Source: Breoghania sp. L-A4
GTDB taxonomy: Bacteria; Pseudomonadota; Alphaproteobacteria; Rhizobiales; Stappiaceae
Assembly: GCF_003432385.1 (NCBI RefSeq)
Contig: NZ_CP031841.1
Span: 4,706,501 to 4,770,500 of the forward strand
Reading direction: 5' to 3'
DNA: 64,000 nt
A model generated the notes under the pieces. It was given only the letters and a program-made list of their open reading frames with translations, was not told where the DNA came from and made no database searches. The stretch's first letter is position 1, and every line of letters starts with the position of its first letter. Position numbers and translations under genes: made by a program. This document shows, piece by piece, positions 40,215 through 49,375 of the stretch.

Positions 40215-43200
40215 TCACCGGCTGATGATCGGGGCATCGTTGAAGACCATGTCGAGCACCGCGCTTGCCGGTACATTGCAGGCCATGAAACCCGACGTAT
40301 CATGTCCGACAGTCTGCGCACCGTCATCGGAACCATCCGGGGCGCCCACCTGCGTTCCGAAATTGGCGTCCAGCAGCGCCTGCAGGTCAGGTCCGCGCTC
40401 TTCAAGCTGGAACATGCCGGTCAGGCCGGACGTTTCAGCCTCGGCCATCTCCGAGCCAGGCATTTCCAGCCCGAACGTGGTGTTCCCGGGCTCCAGCGCG
40501 GGATCGAGCGAGAACGCGGGCGTTTGCGCGATCGGATCGAACAATGAATCGAAAGCCGGCCCGCTTGCCAGCAGGGCCTCGGCGTGCCCGCCATCCGGCT
40601 CGCCGACGCCATTGGCCACCAGCGACGCGCCACCCCCTGTCCCGCTGCCGTTCAGCGTGATCGTCACCACTTCGGACGTCGTCCCGCCGTTGCCGTCGTC
40701 TAGGGTCAGCGTGTAGCTCTGGGTGAGCGTTTCGCCATCGTCAAGAAAGTCGAGCGCGCCGTCGGAAACCGAGAAGCTCCACTGCACCACAGGGTCGCCG
40801 GAACCTTCCGTGTCGACGGTGGCGCTGAACGCACCGAGATATCCAGTGGCGTTCAGCGGAGCGACCGACACCGTATGGGTGTCACTGGCATCAAGATCGG
40901 TAAAGCCGATCACTCCGTTGACGGAATGGGTGAATTCCTCTGCCACCGGCGTGTCATCCTCGAGCTCGGTGATCACCGCCGACAGGCTGCCGCTGCGGAT
41001 ATTGTCGATATCCAGCGTGCTGCCGACCAGGCCATCGCGGACGTCGAGCGCGGCGAAGCCAACCTTGAAGGTGCCGCTTTCCGTGGCCGTGAAGGAAAAC
41101 GTCTGCCATCCGGTCGTGCTGGTATCGCCGCTGACGTTGCCAAGAAAGGTGACGCCGCTCAATTTCATGGCGAGATCGCCGAAAATGACGGCGCCGAAAT
41201 CGTCATAATCCGTCCCGCCGGTGATGTAATCGTTGGTCGAGAACCGCCAGTCGAACGACACGGTGTCGCCGGCCTCGACCGTGATCATCTTGACCATGGC
41301 CGCACCTGAAACGGCGTCTCCCTCAACCATGCCATCGAACGTCCCGGGGTCGAGACCAAACGCGTCCTCGATCGCAGTATCCGTCGCATTGCCGGCCATC
41401 GACGTGGTCAGCCGGGCGAACTGCCCGCCTTCCGTCGCATCGCCCGTCACGATCGAACCGCTGATCACCGTATCCCAGGCGCCCAAACCGCTCTCGAATC
41501 CTTCCTCGACAACCGCCGCTTTGAATTCGGGAACATGGTTGCCCTCACCCGTGATGGTGATGGTCACCGTGGCCACGTTCGAGACAAGTGCTGTGCTGTC
41601 GATCACCGAATAATCGAACATCACCTGGGCGGTTTCACCCGCGTTCAGATAGTCGAAGGCACCGTTGGTGCTGAACGTGAAGGTGCCGTCGCCGTTGTCG
41701 ACCAGTGTGCCCCCGTCCGGAAGCGTCAGGGAGTTCAACGTCAGGGTGTCGCCGATATCCGGATCAGCGCCGAGGAACGGGGCCGTCACCACGCCGCCCT
41801 CGCTCACCGTGAGTGCGATGTCGAGCGCTTCCGGCGCGTCGGGCTGCGGCGTGATGGAGATCGGCAAGGTGGTCGTGGCCGAGTTCGTGCCGTTGGACAC
41901 GGTAATCGTCAGCCCGCCGCTCTCCGCGTCCTGCGTCGGCGTGTAGATCAGCCCGTTCAGCGCCGCGTTGACCGCCGCCTGAGAGCCGAAGAACGTCATC
42001 GTCTCGTCGCCGGTGCCGTCGCCCTTATAGAAGGTCAGGCCATTGATCTGCGCCAGCGTCACCGTCGACATGGCGGTGATCGTCACCGAAAGCGGCCCGC
42101 TGTTGGCATTGTTGATGGACAGTCCGGTAACGGTGATCTGCTGATCCTCGTTCGTCGTGATCGTGAACTGCGGCAGATTGATCATCACCTTCGCGAAGTC
42201 CACGTCCATCGTCGGGGACGGCCCCAGCATTGGTGGACCGCCCTGCGGACCCGGTCCGTCGCCGCCGTTGAGCAGATCCAGGCCGTTGGACGGAGGCCCC
42301 AGCGGATCGAGCAGCGAGCCTTGATCGCCCAGCGGCGGCGGCGTGCCGTCGTTTGGTCCCGGCGGCGGACCGTCGCCCTGCCCGTCCTGCGGTCCGCTGT
42401 CCGGGCCGTTGTCGGGCCCGTTGTTGTTCTGGTCCTGGTTGTCCTGCCCGCCCTGGCGCGACTGCCGGTAGGCCTCGAAGGCGCGCTCGGTCTCGACCCG
42501 TTCCTGATCCAGTTCCGACTGGGTCTTGGTTTCCTGAAGCGGCGTGGCGCCCACGGAGAGGATGCGTAGCACGAGATCGGTCGTCGAGACACTGCCCAGA
42601 AGCGCGCCGCTGGCGCGGTCGAAGAGCTGATAGGAACCGACGCTGCCATCGGGATCCGGCGACAGCGAAAACCGTGTCGAGCCATCAACCGCCGCGATCT
42701 GCACCACCGGCGTCGTGCCGCGAATGCCCATGGTGGCGACAGGGGTCTCGACCCGCATGTCGCCGGTGGGCGCCACCTGGCCCGTGACGAACACGAAGGT
42801 GCCCTGCACCAGGTTCATCACCATGGAATTGTCCGAACCGCCGGGCGCATAGACCAGCTCGTCGAGCACCATGCGCGCATCGGCCGACAGCGAGAACACC
42901 GTATCGTCGACGAAGGTCAGTGACAGGGCGGAATCGCCGCCCGTCGAAACCACGTCGCCCTGATACACCGGCGTGCCCGGCGACAGCTGGTCGACCACGC
43001 CGTTGACGTGCTGCACGGATGCGGTGCCGTTCACCGTCTCCACCGCGCCGATCCGCTCGCCCAGCGCCTGTCCGGTCTGGCCGAGCTGCGCGTATTGCGC
43101 GGGCGCCAGCGGCCCGGCCAGCGCCGAGACCACGTCGCCGCTCAGCATCGCGCCCTGGGGCGAATAGAGATCCGCGGGATGCGCGGCCGCGAAATAATTG

Positions 43201-43445
43201 GGGATCAGCAGCGGCGGTCCGTCACCATGCGCGATCAGCAGGTCCGGCCCGGAATGCGAAAAGTCGCCGCGAAACAGCGCCGCCGCGTCGGGAACCACGA
43301 TGCGGCCGTCCGCTGACGGCGGACCTCCAACGAGGTCAAACCCGCCGCCATCGGAACGCGCGCCTTCTCCACCGATCCGGCCGCCGCCGGGGAACCCTCC
43401 CGAGGTCGGAAGCGCGCCGCCGCCCTGTGTCACGTCACCAATCAT
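40215..43445 (-). CDS. Large FecR-domain protein with VCBS/cadherin-like repeats, probable type I secretion substrate
   Basis: A 1076-residue acidic protein without a Sec signal. A FecR-like domain lies at about 138-330 (VNGVVDQLSPGTPVYQGD; TFVFVTGQVAPTGDMRVETPVATMGIRGTTP), followed by a Gln/Asn/Gly/Pro low-complexity linker (about 355-430) and beta-sandwich repeats of VCBS/cadherin type (NSLTLPDGGTLVDNGDGTF; GAFDYLNAGETAQVMFDYSV; GALDFLDDGETLTQSYTL). The region 668-830 looks like a carbohydrate-binding-type sandwich. Lack of Sec signal, the repeats and the adjacent TolC/HlyB/HlyD genes suggest type I export as a surface adhesin. Confidence 0.82.
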   Translation of the reverse strand: MIGDVTQGGGALPTSGGFPGGGRIGGEGARSDGGGFDLVGGPPSADGRIVVPDAAALFRGDFSHSGPDLLIAHGDGPPLLIPNYFAAAHPADLYSPQGAMLSGDVVSALAGPLAPAQYAQLGQTGQALGERIGAVETVNGTASVQHVNGVVDQLSPGTPVYQGDVVSTGGDSALSLTFVDDTVFSLSADARMVLDELVYAPGGSDNSMVMNLVQGTFVFVTGQVAPTGDMRVETPVATMGIRGTTPVVQIAAVDGSTRFSLSPDPDGSVGSYQLFDRASGALLGSVSTTDLVLRILSVGATPLQETKTQSELDQERVETERAFEAYRQSRQGGQDNQDQNNNGPDNGPDSGPQDGQGDGPPPGPNDGTPPPLGDQGSLLDPLGPPSNGLDLLNGGDGPGPQGGPPMLGPSPTMDVDFAKVMINLPQFTITTNEDQQITVTGLSINNANSGPLSVTITAMSTVTLAQINGLTFYKGDGTGDETMTFFGSQAAVNAALNGLIYTPTQDAESGGLTITVSNGTNSATTTLPISITPQPDAPEALDIALTVSEGGVVTAPFLGADPDIGDTLTLNSLTLPDGGTLVDNGDGTFTFSTNGAFDYLNAGETAQVMFDYSVIDSTALVSNVATVTITITGEGNHVPEFKAAVVEEGFESGLGAWDTVISGSIVTGDATEGGQFARLTTSMAGNATDTAIEDAFGLDPGTFDGMVEGDAVSGAAMVKMITVEAGDTVSFDWRFSTNDYITGGTDYDDFGAVIFGDLAMKLSGVTFLGNVSGDTSTTGWQTFSFTATESGTFKVGFAALDVRDGLVGSTLDIDNIRSGSLSAVITELEDDTPVAEEFTHSVNGVIGFTDLDASDTHTVSVAPLNATGYLGAFSATVDTEGSGDPVVQWSFSVSDGALDFLDDGETLTQSYTLTLDDGNGGTTSEVVTITLNGSGTGGGASLVANGVGEPDGGHAEALLASGPAFDSLFDPIAQTPAFSLDPALEPGNTTFGLEMPGSEMAEAETSGLTGMFQLEERGPDLQALLDANFGTQVGAPDGSDDGAQTVGHDTSGFMACNVPASAVLDMVFNDAPIISR

Positions 43446-43883
43446 GATCCCGCACCAAAATGCTGCAAATTCGGTATGCCCTGTCCGCCGCCGTCCATCC
43501 GCGGGACGCTCTCCGGGCGGACATCAGCCGGCCCACGGCCGGCATCCGGATTCCGGCATCCGTCAAATAATCGATTTGTCGCACAAAACGGATGATAAGT
43601 TACCCATTTTTTACCAAGATGTCTCGCCCGCAAGATAGTCAAATCGAATTATCGTTACCTGGCGAGGCGGAGAACCAGGCCCGTTCGCCGTTTCCCGGCA
43701 CCTCATGCTAGATGCCCGCCAAGACCGCCTGCGATGACTTTGCGCACACACAGGCGCGGATTAATGCGGGTTGTCGCCGAATTTTCCATTTCCGGATGTT
43801 CCTGTACGGCGGCGGTTCGGATAAGGTGCGATATTGAATTGTTTTATTGAACGATTGCATGGTCGGGCTGTGACTGGGGACGA
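43446..43883. promoter_or_regulatory. Divergent control region of the type I secretion locus
   Basis: A 438-base gap between the FecR-type gene (minus) and the TolC-type gene (plus). It is less GC-rich around 43560-43660, where both promoters probably lie. No clear dyad or sigma54 signal was seen. Confidence 0.45.
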
Positions 43884-45332
43884 ATGATGGATTTCATGCC
43901 AGCGCCTTTTCGCGCGGCGGCGGCGACCGCCGCGACTCATCCGCGGCCGGCGCGGGTCGCGATCCTGCTCGTCATCCCGATCGTCGGCGCCGTTTTCGCG
44001 TCCCCCTTGCCCGCCTTCGCCGCCGGAATGACGCTGCAGGCCGCCGTGGAGCGCGCGGTCACCACCAACCCGCGCATTCTGGAAGCCGCCGCCAACCGCC
44101 GCGCGGTGGATCACGAGCTCGGCGAGGCCTACGGGCTGTATCTGCCCACTCTCGACATCGAGGCCGGCATCGGCCCGCAGTTCGTCGACAATCCCAATTC
44201 GCTCAGCACCGCCAACAACCGCGACTGGCGCCTGAACCGCGACGTCAGCCTTGTCGCGCGGCAGACGCTGTTCGACGGCTTTTCGCGCGCCAACGAGGTC
44301 TACCGCCAGGCCGCGCGCATCGACAGCGCCGCGGCAAGGGTCATCGAGCGTTCCGAACTCGTGGCGCTGGAAGCCGTGGAGACCTTTCTCGACGTGCTGC
44401 GCCACCGCCGCATCCTGGCCGCCGCCGACGGCAACATCCGCAGGCACAACGGGCTCTTGTCGCGCGTGCGCACCCGGGTGGAGGGCGGCTCGTCGACGGA
44501 GGGCGAGTTGCGCCAGGCCGAGGAGCGTCTGGCCGCGACCCAGGCCGTGCGCGCCGACATTCTCAAGGCGCTGGGCACTGCGGAAGCGCGCTTTGAGAAC
44601 GTCATCGGCATGCCGCCCGGCGGCCTGCGCGGCCCCGGCATGCCGCGCGGCATGCCCGCGACCCAGGCCGCGGCGATCCTGACCGCGCGTGCGAGCCACC
44701 CCGCGCTCAACGCCGGCGGCGCCGACGTCGACGCGGCCATGGCGGACCGCGACAAGGCCGGCGCGGCGTTCCTGCCCACGGTGGGCCTGGAAGGCCGGGC
44801 GACGTTTGGCGAGGATCTCGACGGAACGCCGGGACGCAACAACGATCTGTCGGTGCGGCTCACCATGTCGTGGAACATCTTCAACGGCGGCATCGACCGG
44901 CACCGGCAGCTGCGCCAGAACGAGAAGCTGACCGAATCCCAGATGCGGCTGGACCAGCTCCGCCGCAGCGTCGACGAGACGGTGCGCCGCGCCTGGTCGG
45001 ACATCCGCACCAACGATCTGCGCCAGGCCGCGCTCATGCGTCAGTCGCGCGCCGCCAACGCGGTGATCGCCACCTACGACCGGGAATTCGACGCCGGTCT
45101 GCGCGACCTGCTCGATTTGCTCGACGCCCAGAATTCAAACTTCAACGTCCAGGTGCAGCTGATCAGCGCCCAGACCATCGCCGTCTTCTCCCGCTACCGG
45201 CTGTTCGCCGCCACCGGCCACCTGCTCTCCAGCTTCAATGTCGCGCCGCCCGCGGAGGGTACTCCGGGACCGAGGGAGACGCCGTGGTTCGTGGGATCGA
45301 GGCCGCTGATCGAACCCTTGCGCAAATGGTGA
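43884..45332 (+). CDS. TolC-family outer membrane channel protein (type I secretion)
   Basis: A 482-residue outer-membrane efflux/secretion tube. A long signal region ends at PAFA (about residue 46). Two OEP repeats follow, beginning LQAAVERAVTTNPRILEAAANR and continuing LYLPTLDIEAGIGPQ; later ARASHPALNAGGADVDAAMADRDKAGA and GGIDRHRQLRQNEKL. It would form the trans-periplasmic channel for the ABC exporter and adaptor encoded next. ATG 43884 is the first of two adjacent ATGs. Confidence 0.9.
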   Translation: MMDFMPAPFRAAAATAATHPRPARVAILLVIPIVGAVFASPLPAFAAGMTLQAAVERAVTTNPRILEAAANRRAVDHELGEAYGLYLPTLDIEAGIGPQFVDNPNSLSTANNRDWRLNRDVSLVARQTLFDGFSRANEVYRQAARIDSAAARVIERSELVALEAVETFLDVLRHRRILAAADGNIRRHNGLLSRVRTRVEGGSSTEGELRQAEERLAATQAVRADILKALGTAEARFENVIGMPPGGLRGPGMPRGMPATQAAAILTARASHPALNAGGADVDAAMADRDKAGAAFLPTVGLEGRATFGEDLDGTPGRNNDLSVRLTMSWNIFNGGIDRHRQLRQNEKLTESQMRLDQLRRSVDETVRRAWSDIRTNDLRQAALMRQSRAANAVIATYDREFDAGLRDLLDLLDAQNSNFNVQVQLISAQTIAVFSRYRLFAATGHLLSSFNVAPPAEGTPGPRETPWFVGSRPLIEPLRKW

Positions 45333-45344
45333 GGCACGGGACCG

Positions 45345-47531
45345 GTGAATGATCGCTTCGCCGACCCGGCGGAAGCCGCGCCCGCCGCATCTCTCCCCTC
45401 ATCCGGCACCGCCAACGGCCTGCTCGAGGCACTCGTCCACGTGGCGCGCGCCCATGGCCGGCCGGCGAGCGGCCGCGACGTGCTGCGCGGGCTTCCCGCC
45501 GATCCGCAAGGCCTGCCGCTCACCGCGCTCGAGGAGGCAGCCGGCAAGCTCGGCCTGACGATGCAGCTCCGCTCCATGCCGGTGAGCCGGATTCCGCCGG
45601 TGACCCTGCCGGTGATCGTGCACGGCCTGAGTTGCGCGGCAGGGCGCGCCGCGGTTCTCACCCGGCTCGACGCGCGCGCGGGCACCGCCGAGATCATCGT
45701 GCCATCCATCGACGAGACGGCGCGCACCATCGACATCCCGGCGCTGTCGGACGCATCCGGGACACCCGAGAACCCGGTTGTCTTTCTCACCCCCGGCCAG
45801 AGCGGAACCGCCTCCGGCACGCCGGAAGACAGGGGGTCCGGCCACTGGTTCTGGTCCGCGGTGCGCCGGTTGTGGCCCAATTACATGCAGGTTGTCGTCG
45901 CCGCCCTGATCGGCAATCTGCTCGGCCTCGCAAGCCCGCTGTTCATCATGAACGTCTACGACCGGGTGATCCCCAACCTGGCGATCCCCACCCTGTGGGC
46001 GCTGACCGCCGGCGTCGCCATCGCCTTCGGCTTCGATTTCCTGCTCAAGCTCCTGCGCATGCGCATCGTCGAGGAAACCGGCCGCCGGGTCGACATGGCG
46101 GTGGCGGGGCGCATTTTCGATCATCTGATGACCATGAAGCTGGCGGGGCGGCCCGACACCACCGGCGCCACCGCCAACCAGGTGCGCGATTTCGACACGG
46201 TGCGCGACGCGCTCACCTCCTCCTCGGTGATCGCGCTGACCGATCTGATGTTCATCGGCATCTTCCTGTGGGTGATGTGGCTGCTGGTGGGTCCGCTGGT
46301 GGCCGTGCCCGGCGGGGCCGTGCCGCTGGTCATCATCGTCACCGGTCTCATCCAGATCCCGCTTGCCCGCGCCCTGCGCACCAGCCAGGGCGACGTGGCC
46401 CGCCGCCAGTCGCTGCTTGTCGAGACGCTGTCGGCGCTGGAGACCGTCAAGGCGGTGGGCGGCGAAAGCTGGCTGCGCCGCGCCTGGGACCGGGCCGTCG
46501 CCGCCGCCAGCCGCTCCACAGCGCGCGCGCGCGGCTGGGCCAATCTCGCCACCTCCTTCACCGGCCTGGTGCAGCAATCGGTCTCCATCGTCATCGTCGT
46601 CTGGGGCGTGTTTCTCGTGCTCGAGGGCGAGATCAGCGTCGGCGCGCTGATCGCCGCCAACATCCTCGCCGGCCGCGTCCTCGCCCCGCTCGCCAACATC
46701 GCCCAGACGCTGGCGCGGCTGCATCAGGCGCGCGCGGCGCTTCAGGGACTTGAGCAGATCATGGGCGCGGACGCGGAACGCCGCGCTCCGGCAAGCGACA
46801 TCGCGCCCTCTCCGGGCGCCGACGCCCTGCGCTTCGAGACCGTGTCCTTCACCTATCCCCGGGCCGCGGGGCCCGCCTTGAGCGGCATCAGCTTTACCGT
46901 GCGCCCCGGCGAGCGCATCGGCATCATCGGCCCCGTGGGTTCGGGCAAGAGCACGCTGAGCCGGCTGATCGCCGGTCTGTATGAACCCGGTGAAGGCGCC
47001 TATCTGCTCAACGGCGTCGACGCGCGGCAATACTCCACCGCGGCGCTTCGCGGCGAAATCGGCCTGTGCCTGCAGGACGCGGAGCTGTTCACCGGGACCT
47101 TGCGCGACAACATCATCATCGGCAATCCGTTTGCCTCCGACACGGCGATCGAGCGCGCGGTGCGGCTGTCCGGGGTCGCGCGCTTCTCCGCCCAGCATCC
47201 GCTTGGGCTGGCCATGGCGATCGAGGAAGGCGGCCGCAGCCTGTCCGGCGGCCAGCGCCAGGCGGTCTCCATCGCCCGCTGCCTGATCCGCGATCCAAAA
47301 ATCCTGTTTCTCGACGAGCCGTCGGCCGGCATGGATGTTTCCACCGAACAGCGGCTGGTCGCCAGCTTGCGCGAGATCGCCCAGGCCGGCATCGCGCTGA
47401 TGATCGCCACCCATCGCGACGGCCCGCTCGACGTGGTCGACAGGCTGCTGGTGTTCGACCGCGGCCGGCTGGTCATGGACGGCCCCAAGGCGCAGGTGAT
47501 CGAACGGTTGCGCACGGGAGCCGCGCCATGA
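45345..47531 (+). CDS. Type I secretion ABC transporter (LapB/HlyB-like)
   Basis: A 728-residue exporter, GTG start 12 bases after the TolC-type gene. Residues about 25-140 form a C39-like domain that lacks the catalytic Cys, as in HlyB/LapB exporters that do not cleave a leader. Six membrane helices lie at about 180-430. The ATPase domain has Walker A GPVGSGKST (about 529-537), signature LSGGQRQAVSIARC and Walker B ILFLDEPSAGMD. It should export the FecR/VCBS-like protein. Stop overlaps the next start (ATGA). Confidence 0.92.
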   Translation: MNDRFADPAEAAPAASLPSSGTANGLLEALVHVARAHGRPASGRDVLRGLPADPQGLPLTALEEAAGKLGLTMQLRSMPVSRIPPVTLPVIVHGLSCAAGRAAVLTRLDARAGTAEIIVPSIDETARTIDIPALSDASGTPENPVVFLTPGQSGTASGTPEDRGSGHWFWSAVRRLWPNYMQVVVAALIGNLLGLASPLFIMNVYDRVIPNLAIPTLWALTAGVAIAFGFDFLLKLLRMRIVEETGRRVDMAVAGRIFDHLMTMKLAGRPDTTGATANQVRDFDTVRDALTSSSVIALTDLMFIGIFLWVMWLLVGPLVAVPGGAVPLVIIVTGLIQIPLARALRTSQGDVARRQSLLVETLSALETVKAVGGESWLRRAWDRAVAAASRSTARARGWANLATSFTGLVQQSVSIVIVVWGVFLVLEGEISVGALIAANILAGRVLAPLANIAQTLARLHQARAALQGLEQIMGADAERRAPASDIAPSPGADALRFETVSFTYPRAAGPALSGISFTVRPGERIGIIGPVGSGKSTLSRLIAGLYEPGEGAYLLNGVDARQYSTAALRGEIGLCLQDAELFTGTLRDNIIIGNPFASDTAIERAVRLSGVARFSAQHPLGLAMAIEEGGRSLSGGQRQAVSIARCLIRDPKILFLDEPSAGMDVSTEQRLVASLREIAQAGIALMIATHRDGPLDVVDRLLVFDRGRLVMDGPKAQVIERLRTGAAP

Positions 47532-48835
47532 GCCGCCTGGACGAGACATTCGCCAACGACGTGCGCGCCGCGCTGGAGAGCCGGCGCACGGCCGGCGTCT
47601 GGCCGCTGCTCGCGGTCCTGCTTCTGCTGCTTGGCCTGGCCGGCGCCTGGGCGCATTTCGCGCTGATCGAGGAAGTCACCACCGGCGATGGCCGTGTGAT
47701 CCCCTCCAGTCAGATCCAGGTGGTGCAGCCGCTCGAGGGCGGACTGGTCGCGGAAATCAACGTGCACGAGGGCGACATCGTCGAAGCCGGCCAGCCGCTG
47801 GTGCGCATCGACGACACGGGGTTCGCCTCCACGCTCGGCGAGTTGCGGACCCGGCGCGCAGCCCTTGAGGCCCGCGCCCGGCGGCTTGAGGCCGAAGCCT
47901 ACGACCTGCCGCTCGATCTCCCGGCCGGGAACTTGAGCCCCGAGCTGATCGCCGGCGAAACCGCGCTCTTTGAGGCGCGCCGCGCCGCGCTGGAGCAGGA
48001 ACTGGCGGTCAACGACCAGAAGCTGGCCCAGCGGCGGCTTGAAAAGATCGAGATGGAAACCCGGCTGGAGCAGACCACCACCACCGTGGAGCTCCTCAAC
48101 AAGGAACTGGACAAGGCGCGCGACCTGCAGAGCAAGGGGGCGTTCGCGGAGCTCGAACTGTTGCGGCTCGAGCGCCAGGCCCAGACGGAAAAGATGGAGC
48201 TCGCGGTTCTCGAAGCCTCGATCCCGCGCACCTCCGCCGCCATCGCCGAAGCGATGGCGCTGCGCGCCAGCGCCATCGCGGGCTTTCGAGCCAAGGGGCA
48301 TGAGGAACTGAGCCAGACGCGCGGCGATCTGTCGGTCATCGAGGAGACCATCCGCGCCGCCGAGGACAAGGTCCGCCGCACCATCCTGCGCGCGCCCTTG
48401 CGCGGCATCATCAACAAGCTGTCGGTGACCACCATCGGCGCGGTGGTGCGGCCGGGCGAGGCGATCGCCGAGATCGTGCCGCTGGACGACAAGCTGCTGA
48501 TCGAGGCGCGCGTGCGCCCGCAGGACGTGGCCTTCCTGCATCCCGGCCAGGACGCCAGCGTCAAGGTCACCGCCTACGACTACACCGTCTACGGCGATCT
48601 GCCGGGCAAGGTCGAACGCATCAGTCCCGACACGATCACCGACGAGGACGGCAACACGTTCTACCGGGTCATCGTGCGCACCGACAAGACCTACCTGGGG
48701 ACGGAAAGCGAACCGCTGCCGATCATCCCGGGCATGGTGGTCTCCACCGCCATCCTCACGGGCCGGAAATCCGTGCTCGACTACCTGCTGAAACCGATCA
48801 TCAAGGCCCGCTCCGAGGCCCTGCGCGAGCGGTAG
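47528..48835 (+). CDS. HlyD-family type I secretion membrane fusion protein
   Basis: A 435-residue adaptor. A cytosolic N-terminus (about 1-25) is followed by a single helix (PLLAVLLLLLGLAGAWAHF) and the periplasmic HlyD body: lipoyl-like halves (VQPLEGGLVAEINVHEGDIV; LRAPLRGIINKLSVTTIGAVV), long coiled coils between them (about 105-290) and a C-terminal beta domain (YGDLPGKVERISPDTITDEDG). It bridges the ABC exporter and the TolC-type channel. ATG overlaps the exporter stop codon. Confidence 0.92.
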   Translation: MSRLDETFANDVRAALESRRTAGVWPLLAVLLLLLGLAGAWAHFALIEEVTTGDGRVIPSSQIQVVQPLEGGLVAEINVHEGDIVEAGQPLVRIDDTGFASTLGELRTRRAALEARARRLEAEAYDLPLDLPAGNLSPELIAGETALFEARRAALEQELAVNDQKLAQRRLEKIEMETRLEQTTTTVELLNKELDKARDLQSKGAFAELELLRLERQAQTEKMELAVLEASIPRTSAAIAEAMALRASAIAGFRAKGHEELSQTRGDLSVIEETIRAAEDKVRRTILRAPLRGIINKLSVTTIGAVVRPGEAIAEIVPLDDKLLIEARVRPQDVAFLHPGQDASVKVTAYDYTVYGDLPGKVERISPDTITDEDGNTFYRVIVRTDKTYLGTESEPLPIIPGMVVSTAILTGRKSVLDYLLKPIIKARSEALRER

Positions 48836-48880
48836 AATCTGCGGAACGCTTGAGTTCGGGGCCCGGCTGAACAAGCCGCC

Positions 48881-49003
48881 CGATCCTTCGAGACGGCGCT
48901 GGCGCGCCTCCTCAGGATGAGGTCATCGTGTTGATATTTTTGTGAAATCACCACAGGCTCAACGTCATCCTGAGGAGGCCCGAAGGGCCGTCTCGAAGGA
49001 TTG
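48881..49003. repeat. Palindromic intergenic element A, copy 2 (inverted relative to copy 1)
   Basis: CGATCCTTCGAGACGGC and GCCGTCTCGAAGGATTG form the outer arms, CTCAGGATGAGG and GTCATCCTGAGG the inner arms. Its AT-rich core GGTCATCGTGTTGATAT is the reverse complement of the core of 34595-34722, as is the CAACGTCATCCTGAGGA edge. Confidence 0.85.
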
Positions 49004-49244
49004 GCCACTCCACCGATGTCGTCCTCGGCGCACCATTCTCCGTGTCATGCCCGCGACGGCGGGCGTCCAGGTGCCACAGGCCTCACGGCTTGGGCGCGAA
49101 GGCCGTCCACACGGTGTACTGGATCCGCGGACAGGCCTGCGGCCTTGCGAGGATGACACCGTGGGAACCGATGGATGCTCGGCCTTTCTGTAAAGCCCGA
49201 GCATGACGAAAAGCGTTGTTCTTACGCGATAAATCCACCAACCT

Positions 49245-49274
49245 CGTCATCCTCGGCCTTGTGCCGAGGACCCA
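49245..49274. repeat. Half of palindromic element B
   Basis: CGTCATCCTCGGCCTTGTGCCGAGGA repeats, in inverted orientation, the right hairpin of the element at 4417-4492. The second hairpin of the element is absent or decayed. Confidence 0.6.
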
Positions 49275-49375
49275 TTCTTGGCCCAGTTCGCGGTCTGCGG
49301 GACCGTTTCCGGCAACTGGGCAACAGACCCTTGAGGGTGAGGGCCCAGACAGCCGGCACGTTCTGAGTGCGCGCC

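Larger units (their letters stand above)
48836..49375. other. Repeat-filled intergenic region
   Basis: A 540-base gap between convergent genes, without a supported gene. It contains element A copy 2 (48881-49003), a palindromic stretch around 49088-49160 related to the one at 19028, and half of element B (49245-49274). Confidence 0.6.

Noticed and set aside
37803-40547. Plus-strand open frame of about 900 codons opposite the cyclase gene
   Set aside because: His/Arg/Gln-rich shadow of the cyclase and FecR-type genes; no domain and no plausible start.
45399-49008. Long minus-strand open frames opposite the type I secretion genes
   Set aside because: High-GC antisense shadows without ribosome sites or known motifs.
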